Below are positions 1 to 6,212 of a DNA stretch of 12,598 nt, one piece after another; within the stretch, counting starts at the first letter, position 1; each line of letters begins with the position of its first letter. Made by a program: the position numbers and the translations under genes. The DNA is from Candidatus Kaiserbacteria bacterium (GTDB lineage: Bacteria; Patescibacteriota; Minisyncoccia; Phycocordibacterales; JABAAK01), in NCBI GenBank assembly GCA_014238395.1, contig JABABE010000021.1:1-12598 (forward strand), written 5' to 3'. The notes under the pieces are model-generated. The model had not been told where the DNA came from. It made no database searches and saw only the letters and a list, made by a program, of their open reading frames with translations.

Positions 1-3000
1 TCAACTGTTGTGTCTGTTTTCACATTGCTTGCTACATCAAAGTGTATAGACGGTTCATCGTTGTTTGTCGCATCTGCTTTAAAGTCTAGTGCTACATTTT
101 TATCCTCTGAGCCAAATGTAAATACCGGATTAGCTTTTTTATTTAGTGAGAATGGAAGTGGGAGATCTATTATGTAAACTGCACCACGACCATCACCTCC
201 GTCGTAATCTCCCAGCGCACTAACAACAAGAGTGTCGTCTGAGTATGATACAGAATCTCCAAAACTACTATTATAATCTATGTCGATATCTAATAATCCA
301 GTTCCCCCTCCATTGTCTGATATCTTAAGAGTTTGGGACCATACTCCGTTTGAATCTTTTTCAAAGATATAAACTCCTCCTCGGCTTTTCCCACCATCAT
401 CACTCCACGCACCAACAATAAGTCTATCATCTGAATATGAAATGGATCTACCAAAAATTTCATTACTATCCAAATCAATATCAAGCAATCCAGCACCTCC
501 CCCATTGTCTGATATCTTAAGGGTTTTAGACCATACTCCACTTGAGTCTTTTTCAAATATATATACTGCACCTTTATCTGAACCTCCGTCATCTTTTCTA
601 TATGCACCAACAACAAGAGTATCTTTTGAGTATGATACAGAATTACCAAAATAATCATTAGCATTTAATCTGATGTCTAATTCTCCAACATTCTCTACCC
701 CTCCGTTGTCTGATATCTTAAGAGTTTGAGACCATACTCCGTTTGAATCTTTTTCAAAGATATATGCCGCACCAGTACGAAGTCTTAGGTTGTCTATATT
801 AGGAAAATAATCATCACCATATGCACCAACAACAAGAGTATCTTTTGAGTATGATACAGATGAACCAAAATTATAATGATGAGACTCTGTATTAATATCT
901 AACTTTCCATTTCCTCCACCATTATTTGATATCTTAAGGGCTTTAGACCATACTCCATTTGAGTCTTTTTCAAAGATATATGCCGCACCATCGTTTGTTC
1001 CTGGTCCATCATCATCATGTTCTGCACCAACAACAAGAGTGTCGTCTGAGTATGATACAGATGAACCAAACCAATCATTGTTGTCTAAATTAATATCTAA
1101 CTTGCCAGTTCCTCCTCCGTTGTCTGATATCTTAAGAGTTTGAGACCACTCTCCGTTTGAGTCTTTTTCAAATATATATACTGCTCCTCTCTCTTCTCCA
1201 CCATCCTCGTCATTTCTTACTCCAACAACAAGTGTATTATCTGAATATGAAACGGATCTACCAAAATAATCATCGTCATCTAGATTTACATCTAACAACC
1301 CATCACCACCTCCGTTGTCTGATATTTTTAATAATATATCGGCTCCGTTGTTTTTATTATTTTTAGTCCACAGGCTTACTGACTTCACATCACTCCAGTC
1401 TGTGTCTGATACAGATAGGTATTCACCACCAGCGTCTTCTTTGCCGTTAAATGTTATCACGCCGTTCTCAGTTGAGATTTGAGTGTCTTTGTTTTTTATA
1501 ACTGAATTAAATAGATATGCAGAACCTTTGCTTGAGTTATCACCTTGTCCACCGACAACCAGTCCATCTTGTGAAACAGCTACTCCAGATCCAAACCTGT
1601 TGCTATTAGGCAAAGAAGTATACACTGGAGTAAATCCGTCTAAACCTGTGTTTGTAAGAGAAGAGTTGTCTGATATTACATATTGCTTTTTCCACTCTCC
1701 ATTGTTTTTTATAAATGTGTATACCGCTCCTCTGTTGTTTCCTCCATCATCAGCATCTTTTGAACCAACCACCAAAATGTTTTCATATATATCAACACTG
1801 AACCCAAAGCTGTCATCTTTTCTAAGTATATCTACATCAAGCTCACCGTCACTTCCTGTGTTGTTTGAGATTTTTAGGGTTTGAGACCAGTTTCCAGACT
1901 CATCTTCTTCATATATAAACACTCCTCCAGCAGCTGTGTAAGAATCATCAAGTTTGTGAGCACCAACCGCCAAGATGCCATCTCCTAGCGCCACCTCTCC
2001 ATATTTTGTGTTGGTTTCGTGATCTGGGATAGTTTGGATTACAAAAGTATCATCAACATCACTTCCATCACCCGATGTGAAAAAATATTCTGGTAAAATA
2101 TTTACCGAGTAACCTCCTTCTTCAGAGATTCTAAAAGTATATACACCACCACTTTCTGATCCCCCATCATCGTCCCCTGGGGCACCGACTGCGAACCTGT
2201 CTTTGTAAATATCCAAACCTCCACCAAAACCGTCCTGTGAAGATAATGATAAGGATCCTGTTAGACTATCATCTAAATAGTTTCCGAATCCATTAAAACT
2301 ATTTCCATACCCCAGAGTCCCTGTGTGAGACCATCCTCCAACATTGTTATAGCTATTGTCAAACAAATGTACTACTCCAGCATTTGAATATCCGTGATCA
2401 TCTCCAGGTGCTCCAACTAACAAAATATCTCCATAGACAGCTACACTGGAACCAAACTTGTCATAGCTACCTATGTTTGGAAAATAAATATTTTCGAATC
2501 CGTCTAGTTCTGTGGTTGACAAATTAGCCTTACCTGATTTCAAACCACCTTTTTCCCAAACACCGTTTACTTTTTCAAATATATACACCGCTCCTCTTTT
2601 TGCACCTCCAAATTTATTTCCTGGTGCTCCTACAACAATAAAGTTACCGTCTATGTCTACATCGTGTCCAAAAAAATCATTTCCTGATAAATTATTTACA
2701 TCTATCTTTCCTGCGTCTCCAGCATTGTCTGAGATTTTAAGATATCTATCAAAAACAGATTCTCCTGTAAAGTCCTTGATTATCTCTGGCAAAACTACTG
2801 TATGGTTTTGTGCTTGGTTAAAATTATTTGAGTAATCATCTCCTACAAAACCAGTAAGAATAAGTACTTTAGTTCCATCTAAGATAGTTGATGCATCAGT
2901 TTGCTCGGCACAAAAAGCATCTCGGAAAGCAAGGATTTTTTCTTGCAAGATAAGCTTTGGTTCATAAGAACTTTCAAAAATAAATTTTCTACATTTTACT

Positions 3001-3977
3001 TCGCCATTTTTTAATTCTATGAGATTTCCTGTTTCACACCCGTGCAATGCTTTGTCAAGTATTACATTGGTTTTGTTCAAAAGAGTGTCTGCACTTTCAC
3101 ATACATAAAGTTTTTGCCCATTGATTATATCTACCCCAGAAACAGCGGCGCCAGAAAGACAAAAACCTGTGATCCCAGCAAAAGAAACATCTTCACATTT
3201 TATTTTCCCGTTTTCAAATCCGGCAAGAAATTTATTTTGTTCACAGAGTGCATTAAATTCTTCTTTTTTTATTTCCAATACAGAAAAAGTGCTAAACCCT
3301 CTTTCTTGAATTTCTATAACTGGGCTTGATATTTCTGTGCCATTTGTAGGGGTTATTATAACCTGGTTTCCTGATGATGTAGCAATCAAGTCAAAAGGTT
3401 CTGTTAGGGAGGATTCAAAATCAACTAGATCTTCCCAGAACTTAGGTAAATCAGATGCTATGGCACTTGCGATCTCTTCGTTTGTTCCATTTTCTACAAA
3501 CATATAATCTCCTGCTTCAAAAGTCCCTAGGTAATGATTTTCCGTAGCATGTAAAATATAATAATTTTTCCCATTTACATTAGCTGTAATTCTAAGTTCA
3601 CCTTTTGCAGATCTTGAAAATGGTTGAGATTTGTCTACTGTGATTATTATTCCACTTTCTATTTCTTGCTGAGTTGCAGAACTTTCTTCTGCTGATGGGT
3701 CACTGTCTGCCAGTCCTCTCAAAACATCTGTAAAAGAAACAGATACTCTGTCATCAACACACTTATAATTTGGTGTATCTGATTGATTAAAAGATATAAA
3801 TTGATTAGGATTACAATCAGTTGTCGGAGCAGTGAACTTGTCTGGTTGACTGTTAGTGTTTGGGATTGCTCCAGCTGGACCTTCAAAGGTAACAGCAAAA
3901 ACAGATGAGCACATTACAAACAATGCTAAAACAGAAGATATTAATATTGTATTTTTGTTATATTTTATTTTACTCAT
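1..3977 (-). CDS. Large secreted FG-GAP beta-propeller surface protein (C-terminus beyond window)
   Basis: No stop interrupts 1,325 codons from the ATG at 3977 to the window edge, so the protein is larger than seen. Residues 1-28 are a Sec signal peptide (lysine-rich start, hydrophobic core, likely cut after SSVFA). Residues about 245-329 hold three cysteine loops (C245-C261, C273-C293, C314-C329). From about 420 come twelve FG-GAP units, each with an FG pair, a VGA/VVG strand, an Asp/Gly-rich turn and a G-x-x-Y-x-F strand. Their FG phenylalanines (tyrosine in unit 4) are at 436, 508, 584, 659, 724, 795, then 905, 970, 1037, 1110, 1175, 1239. The 110-residue gap after 795 suggests two six-bladed propellers. 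FG-GAP proteins such as integrin alpha heads are extracellular and bind Ca2+ through Asp-rich turns. The last visible 50 residues have left the repeat. The start overlaps the upstream stop (ATGA) and has no Shine-Dalgarno. A surface adhesion or binding role is inferred; the ligand is unknown. Confidence 0.88.
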   Translation of the reverse strand, partial: MSKIKYNKNTILISSVLALFVMCSSVFAVTFEGPAGAIPNTNSQPDKFTAPTTDCNPNQFISFNQSDTPNYKCVDDRVSVSFTDVLRGLADSDPSAEESSATQQEIESGIIITVDKSQPFSRSAKGELRITANVNGKNYYILHATENHYLGTFEAGDYMFVENGTNEEIASAIASDLPKFWEDLVDFESSLTEPFDLIATSSGNQVIITPTNGTEISSPVIEIQERGFSTFSVLEIKKEEFNALCEQNKFLAGFENGKIKCEDVSFAGITGFCLSGAAVSGVDIINGQKLYVCESADTLLNKTNVILDKALHGCETGNLIELKNGEVKCRKFIFESSYEPKLILQEKILAFRDAFCAEQTDASTILDGTKVLILTGFVGDDYSNNFNQAQNHTVVLPEIIKDFTGESVFDRYLKISDNAGDAGKIDVNNLSGNDFFGHDVDIDGNFIVVGAPGNKFGGAKRGAVYIFEKVNGVWEKGGLKSGKANLSTTELDGFENIYFPNIGSYDKFGSSVAVYGDILLVGAPGDDHGYSNAGVVHLFDNSYNNVGGWSHTGTLGYGNSFNGFGNYLDDSLTGSLSLSSQDGFGGGLDIYKDRFAVGAPGDDDGGSESGGVYTFRISEEGGYSVNILPEYFFTSGDGSDVDDTFVIQTIPDHETNTKYGEVALGDGILAVGAHKLDDSYTAAGGVFIYEEDESGNWSQTLKISNNTGSDGELDVDILRKDDSFGFSVDIYENILVVGSKDADDGGNNRGAVYTFIKNNGEWKKQYVISDNSSLTNTGLDGFTPVYTSLPNSNRFGSGVAVSQDGLVVGGQGDNSSKGSAYLFNSVIKNKDTQISTENGVITFNGKEDAGGEYLSVSDTDWSDVKSVSLWTKNNKNNGADILLKISDNGGGDGLLDVNLDDDDYFGRSVSYSDNTLVVGVRNDEDGGEERGAVYIFEKDSNGEWSQTLKISDNGGGTGKLDINLDNNDWFGSSVSYSDDTLVVGAEHDDDGPGTNDGAAYIFEKDSNGVWSKALKISNNGGGNGKLDINTESHHYNFGSSVSYSKDTLVVGAYGDDYFPNIDNLRLRTGAAYIFEKDSNGVWSQTLKISDNGGVENVGELDIRLNANDYFGNSVSYSKDTLVVGAYRKDDGGSDKGAVYIFEKDSSGVWSKTLKISDNGGGAGLLDIDLDSNEIFGRSISYSDDRLIVGAWSDDGGKSRGGVYIFEKDSNGVWSQTLKISDNGGGTGLLDIDIDYNSSFGDSVSYSDDTLVVSALGDYDGGDGRGAVYIIDLPLPFSLNKKANPVFTFGSEDKNVALDFKADATNNDEPSIHFDVASNVKTDTTV
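180..1325 (-). repeat. Tandem coding repeat, about 192-216 bp units (FG-GAP blades 7-12)
   Basis: Six blade-coding units repeat closely at the DNA level. The same landmark (TGTCTGATAT or a variant) begins at 314, 506, 707, 923, 1121 and 1316, giving steps of 192, 201, 216, 198 and 195 bp. Segments 314-370 and 707-763 differ at one of 57 bases although they are two units apart. Linkers alternate: 314, 707 and 1121 encode S-Q-T-L-K-I-S, while 506 and 923 encode S-K-(T/A)-L-K-I-S. Every step is a multiple of three, so copy-number change keeps the reading frame. The six earlier blades (about 1560-2680) are far more diverged. Confidence 0.9.
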
Positions 3978-5242
3978 ATGTTTGTTTCTTTTACTGCACT
4001 TGGTAACACTTTAACTGAAGTTGTTTCTTCTATTGAAACAGTAACTGTTGTCTCTGATCCATCTGATGCTACTTTCTTTTTGTCATAACTACATTCAAGT
4101 ACATATGTTTTTTCTCCTCCCAAGTCTTCTTGTTCTGCACCTGATTTTCCAGTTTTGTTGTTTATGTTTATAGAACAGCTTTCTGTGCCTTCTATCAGAC
4201 TTTCTTCAAAAACTATAAAGCTCCAACTTACTAATACCTGTTCTGTACCTCCTTCTGGTGGATTAATAACAGACGGAGTAGCATCTAGTGTCACTCTAAC
4301 TCTGTGTGCTTCTACAGTAGTCTCTGCTGTATCAGTTCCAAACAATGGGTCACTGCATTCTATGCTGAATCTTTTCTCTGATAGAGATACAACATAGTTT
4401 TCATTTCCATACACCTGTCCTGTAGCGGCATTCTTTAGTCCGTCGAAAGAAATAAGTTTTCTTGGTGCACCACAGTCCCAGTTTATACCTACATTTTTAC
4501 CAAACAACGCAAGGTTTTCGGTTGCAGTTATACTTGTGTTTAATCTGATTTCGTCTGTTTCGGTGTCAACGGCCTCTGTCAGTGTTTGGTGTTTCCTATC
4601 TGTATTGTTGTGGCATATGTCGTCCGATCCATCTGCTTTTTTGTCTCCAAAACTCCACCATCCAGAAACATCAGACCATCCACAACTGTGAAGTGTTATA
4701 GAATTTGGATTTCGCTCTGAATCTATACTTCCTGAAACACCATAACTATTTCCATCTGTCGTCGTCCCAGAAAAGTTTATCACCTCTCCATTTAAAAGTA
4801 TTAAAGCGCAGCCTTGTAGTTCAATGTCTGATGAACTTGTATATATTATTCTAGGTACTGGGTTATCTGAAGATTCACAATTTGAAACTTTAGTTAGATC
4901 ATTTTTATTAAGTGAAATCCACCCTGCGCTCGATGACCACGCATAACCTGATAATTCTAAGTACTCTGTGTTTTTGTTAGTGCTTATTTTCACGCCATAA
5001 TTGACAGATGGATTTATTCCGTCAGAACTGCAATCTACAGAGTCGTCGTCGTTTTCACAATTTAAACTTGCCCATCCATAAGAATCATTCCAAGCCCATC
5101 CTTTTACATTGTAGTATTCTGCATAAGTCTGAGCACCACCAGAAGAAATCCCATAAAGTATAAAAACAGTTGATACGATAAGAAACAAATCTATAAAGAA
5201 AGGCTTTATTTTAAAATTTGATATAAAAGTGGAAAACCTCAT
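3974..5242 (-). CDS. Exported protein with GWAW-type motifs and Ig-like C-terminus
   Basis: This is a 422-aa protein of unknown function. Residues about 14-36 form a hydrophobic N-terminal segment after basic residues: a signal peptide (possible cut near AQTYA, residue 41) or membrane anchor. Three tryptophan motifs follow: GWAWNDSYGWASLNC (48-62), GYAWSSSAGWISLN (99-112) and CGWSDVSGWWSF (187-198). The first two are followed by a Y-G-V strand or similar. I recall G-W-A-W-S-x-x-x-G-W-I-S motifs in exported Parcubacteria proteins, though I know no assigned function. The region from about 235 is beta-rich and has cysteine pairs (C257/C296, C356/C384) with W340, resembling two Ig-like domains. 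The start is supported by a consensus TATAAT 8 nt upstream. Its stop overlaps the next start as ATGA, so both proteins are probably made together. Confidence 0.8.
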   Translation of the reverse strand: MRFSTFISNFKIKPFFIDLFLIVSTVFILYGISSGGAQTYAEYYNVKGWAWNDSYGWASLNCENDDDSVDCSSDGINPSVNYGVKISTNKNTEYLELSGYAWSSSAGWISLNKNDLTKVSNCESSDNPVPRIIYTSSSDIELQGCALILLNGEVINFSGTTTDGNSYGVSGSIDSERNPNSITLHSCGWSDVSGWWSFGDKKADGSDDICHNNTDRKHQTLTEAVDTETDEIRLNTSITATENLALFGKNVGINWDCGAPRKLISFDGLKNAATGQVYGNENYVVSLSEKRFSIECSDPLFGTDTAETTVEAHRVRVTLDATPSVINPPEGGTEQVLVSWSFIVFEESLIEGTESCSININNKTGKSGAEQEDLGGEKTYVLECSYDKKKVASDGSETTVTVSIEETTSVKVLPSAVKETNI

Positions 5243-5250
5243 ATTTCTTT

Positions 5251-5279
5251 ATTATACATCATATTCAGCATTTTGTAAA
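5251..5279 (-). promoter_or_regulatory. Promoter of the exported-protein pair (-35 TTTACA, -10 TATAAT)
   Basis: On the minus strand TTTACA (5274-5279) and a perfect TATAAT (5251-5256) are separated by 17 nt. Only 8 nt lie between the -10 box and the ATG at 5242. Transcription starting about 7 nt downstream would begin at or 1 nt before the start codon, predicting a leaderless mRNA. No Shine-Dalgarno is visible. Confidence 0.75.
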
Positions 5280-5311
5280 TATTTTTGCTTTTTGCGATAT
5301 TCAAATAAGTT

Positions 5312-5782
5312 TTAAAAAAACCTTGTAATTAAGTCGGTAATTGGTGGAGAAAGATCTTCATTTTTATTTATCTTTAACTCCGATAGAGCATTTTCTATAT
5401 GATCAAAATCGTCGTCATATATTGGTATTGATATTCTTTCAAAAAAAGTGTCAATACCAAGCACCAACCTTCCTTTTTCCTTTGGGTCGTCTACGATATT
5501 GAATTCTCTTATTTTTTCTAAAGAGTAATATTTTTCATCGAGCAAAATCCCTTGATTGGTGATAGAAAAAGAAATTATACGAGAAGGCTGTCTACCAAGT
5601 GTTATCAATATAAACAGAGCAAATCCTATGACGACAGTCGCTAGATAGTGAGCAAAGACAATAGCAACAACTGCTGCTGTAATTCCAACTATAATGAAAG
5701 TGAATTCTGTTTGTTTGTTCCACTTTATTTTTTCTTCTCTTACCTCCCAATTAAACAACTCTATTTCTTCTGTGTTTTTCAT
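5312..5782 (-). CDS. Small two-helix membrane protein, possible PH-like C-terminal domain
   Basis: This 156-aa protein is of unknown function. The N-terminus is acidic/polar with two tryptophans (W12, W21). Two adjacent hydrophobic helices follow at about 27-43 and 46-62, giving a hairpin with both ends probably cytoplasmic. Residues about 68-135 alternate beta-strands (IISFSITNQGILL, YYSLEKIREFNIV, RLVLGIDTFFERISIPI) and end in a helix. This order is seen in bacterial PH-like domains attached to membrane hairpins; that reading is fold-level inference, not a confirmed match. An extended -10 element lies 7 nt before the ATG, so it appears to have its own leaderless promoter just downstream of tRNA-Arg. 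Only 69 bp separate it from the next gene, which also has its own promoter. An alternative is a lineage-specific membrane protein with no PH relation. Confidence 0.75.
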   Translation of the reverse strand: MKNTEEIELFNWEVREEKIKWNKQTEFTFIIVGITAAVVAIVFAHYLATVVIGFALFILITLGRQPSRIISFSITNQGILLDEKYYSLEKIREFNIVDDPKEKGRLVLGIDTFFERISIPIYDDDFDHIENALSELKINKNEDLSPPITDLITRFF

Positions 5783-5789
5783 TATTAGT

Positions 5790-5798
5790 ATTGTATCA
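5790..5798 (-). promoter_or_regulatory. Extended -10 promoter, TGATACAAT
   Basis: Minus strand TG-A-TACAAT (within CTTGTGATACAAT) ends 7 nt before the ATG at 5782, predicting a transcript that starts at or next to the start codon. No good -35 box is found at 16-18 nt spacing, as expected for extended -10 promoters. Confidence 0.65.
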
Positions 5799-5827
5799 CA
5801 AGTCCAATCTGCTTCTCATTTTTATTG

Positions 5828-5900
5828 TCTCTCTAGGAGGACTTGAACCTCCATCGCAGATTCCGCAAACCTGTGTTCTATCCAATTGAACTATAGAGAG
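5828..5900 (-). tRNA. tRNA-Arg, anticodon GCG
   Basis: A complete cloverleaf folds on the minus strand. The acceptor stem has seven perfect pairs (CTCTCTA/TAGAGAG). The D stem is GTTC/GAAC with loop AATTGGATA, the anticodon stem CAGGT/ATCTG with loop TTGCGGA, the variable loop CGAT, and the T arm GGAGG-TTCAAGT-CCTCC. The discriminator is A and CCA is not encoded. The anticodon (5864-5866) is GCG, which decodes CGC and, by wobble, CGU. A20 after G18-G19 and C35 are classical arginine identity elements, which supports arginine charging. Most bacteria use ACG, edited to ICG, for this box. The gene lies 7 nt after the rpsT stop and is probably cut from the same transcript. Confidence 0.93.
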
Positions 5901-5907
5901 TACAAAA

Positions 5908-6153
5908 TTATGCTTTTCTGTTTTTCATAAAGCGAGATTTTTTTCTAGCTCCAGTATTTTTTTTAATGACACCCTTTTTGACAGCTTTGTCTACTGCTTT
6001 TTGTAATGCTTTTATGTTTTCTTTATTTGTCTCTCCTTCTTCTTTTTGTATCTTTTTTATAGATCCTTTTAAATCTCTTTTGTTTCGCAGGTTAAATACT
6101 TTTTTTCTTTTGGATGCTCGCTGTTCTTTTTTTGCTGATTTTGTTATAGGCAT
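5908..6153 (-). CDS. rpsT: 30S ribosomal protein S20
   Basis: This 81-aa, strongly basic protein starts MPITKSAKKEQRASKRKKV, the typical S20 N-terminus (alternating basic residues and alanine, R-x-S-x-R-K). It continues with the helical middle (ALQKAVDKAVKKGVIKKN) and the conserved ending of the form A-R-K-K-S-R-F-M-K. Bacterial S20 is usually about 85-90 aa, so this is a slightly short but full copy. S20 binds 16S rRNA and helps assemble the 30S subunit. An extended -10 box lies 6 nt before the ATG, so the mRNA appears leaderless. tRNA-Arg follows immediately. Arginines 12 and 23 use CGA, a codon the neighbouring tRNA-Arg(GCG) should not read. Confidence 0.96.
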   Translation of the reverse strand: MPITKSAKKEQRASKRKKVFNLRNKRDLKGSIKKIQKEEGETNKENIKALQKAVDKAVKKGVIKKNTGARKKSRFMKNRKA

Positions 6154-6159
6154 AAACTA

Positions 6160-6188
6160 AATATATCACAAATTATTTTTTATAACAA
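6160..6188 (-). promoter_or_regulatory. rpsT promoter (-35 TTGTTA, extended -10 TGATATATT)
   Basis: On the minus strand TTGTTA (6183-6188) is 17 nt from TATATT (6160-6165), which is preceded by TG-A (extended -10, within TTTGTGATATATT). The ATG at 6153 is 6 nt beyond the -10 box, so the predicted start site is the A of the start codon. The -35 box forms part of the left arm of the palindrome at 6181-6197. Confidence 0.7.
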
Positions 6189-6197
6189 GTTGTTATA
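6181..6197. promoter_or_regulatory. Perfect 17-bp palindrome, operator candidate
   Basis: TATAACAA-G-TTGTTATA is a perfect inverted repeat with one central base. It lies between the divergent rpsT and 6213 genes. The left arm includes the rpsT -35 box, and the right arm ends 1 nt before the -10 box TATACT of the plus-strand gene. A dimeric repressor bound here would cover both promoters. It is AT-rich, so chance symmetry is possible. Confidence 0.45.
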
Positions 6198-6198
6198 G

Positions 6199-6204
6199 TA
6201 TACT
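6199..6204 (+). promoter_or_regulatory. -10 box TATACT of the lamin-tail-like gene
   Basis: TATACT matches TATAAT at five of six bases and ends 8 nt before the ATG at 6213, again predicting a leaderless or nearly leaderless mRNA. Only a weak T-rich -35 is present about 17 nt upstream. Confidence 0.55.
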
Positions 6205-6212
6205 ATTCGTAT

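Noticed and set aside
290..664. Minus-strand open frame of 124 codons inside the FG-GAP repeats
   Set aside because: It is a shifted frame of the repeat DNA. The true frame stays open for 1,325 codons and gives regular blade motifs.
180..1325. Regularly spaced repeats as a CRISPR array
   Set aside because: Units are about 192-216 bp, coding and in frame, with no 25-40 bp direct repeat alternating with unique spacers and no cas genes.
1483..1884. Plus-strand open frame of 133 codons opposite the propeller gene
   Set aside because: It is antisense to the continuous FG-GAP frame, with no start-site signal and proline/serine-rich content typical of a shadow frame.
1..3977. Frameshift or pseudogene in the giant propeller gene
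   Set aside because: I checked the reading frame line by line from 3977 to 3. There is no in-frame stop, and motif register is kept through all twelve blades.
6181..6197. Palindrome as a transcription terminator
   Set aside because: The stem has few G-C pairs and no U-tract follows on either strand. It lies between divergent starts, not at gene ends.
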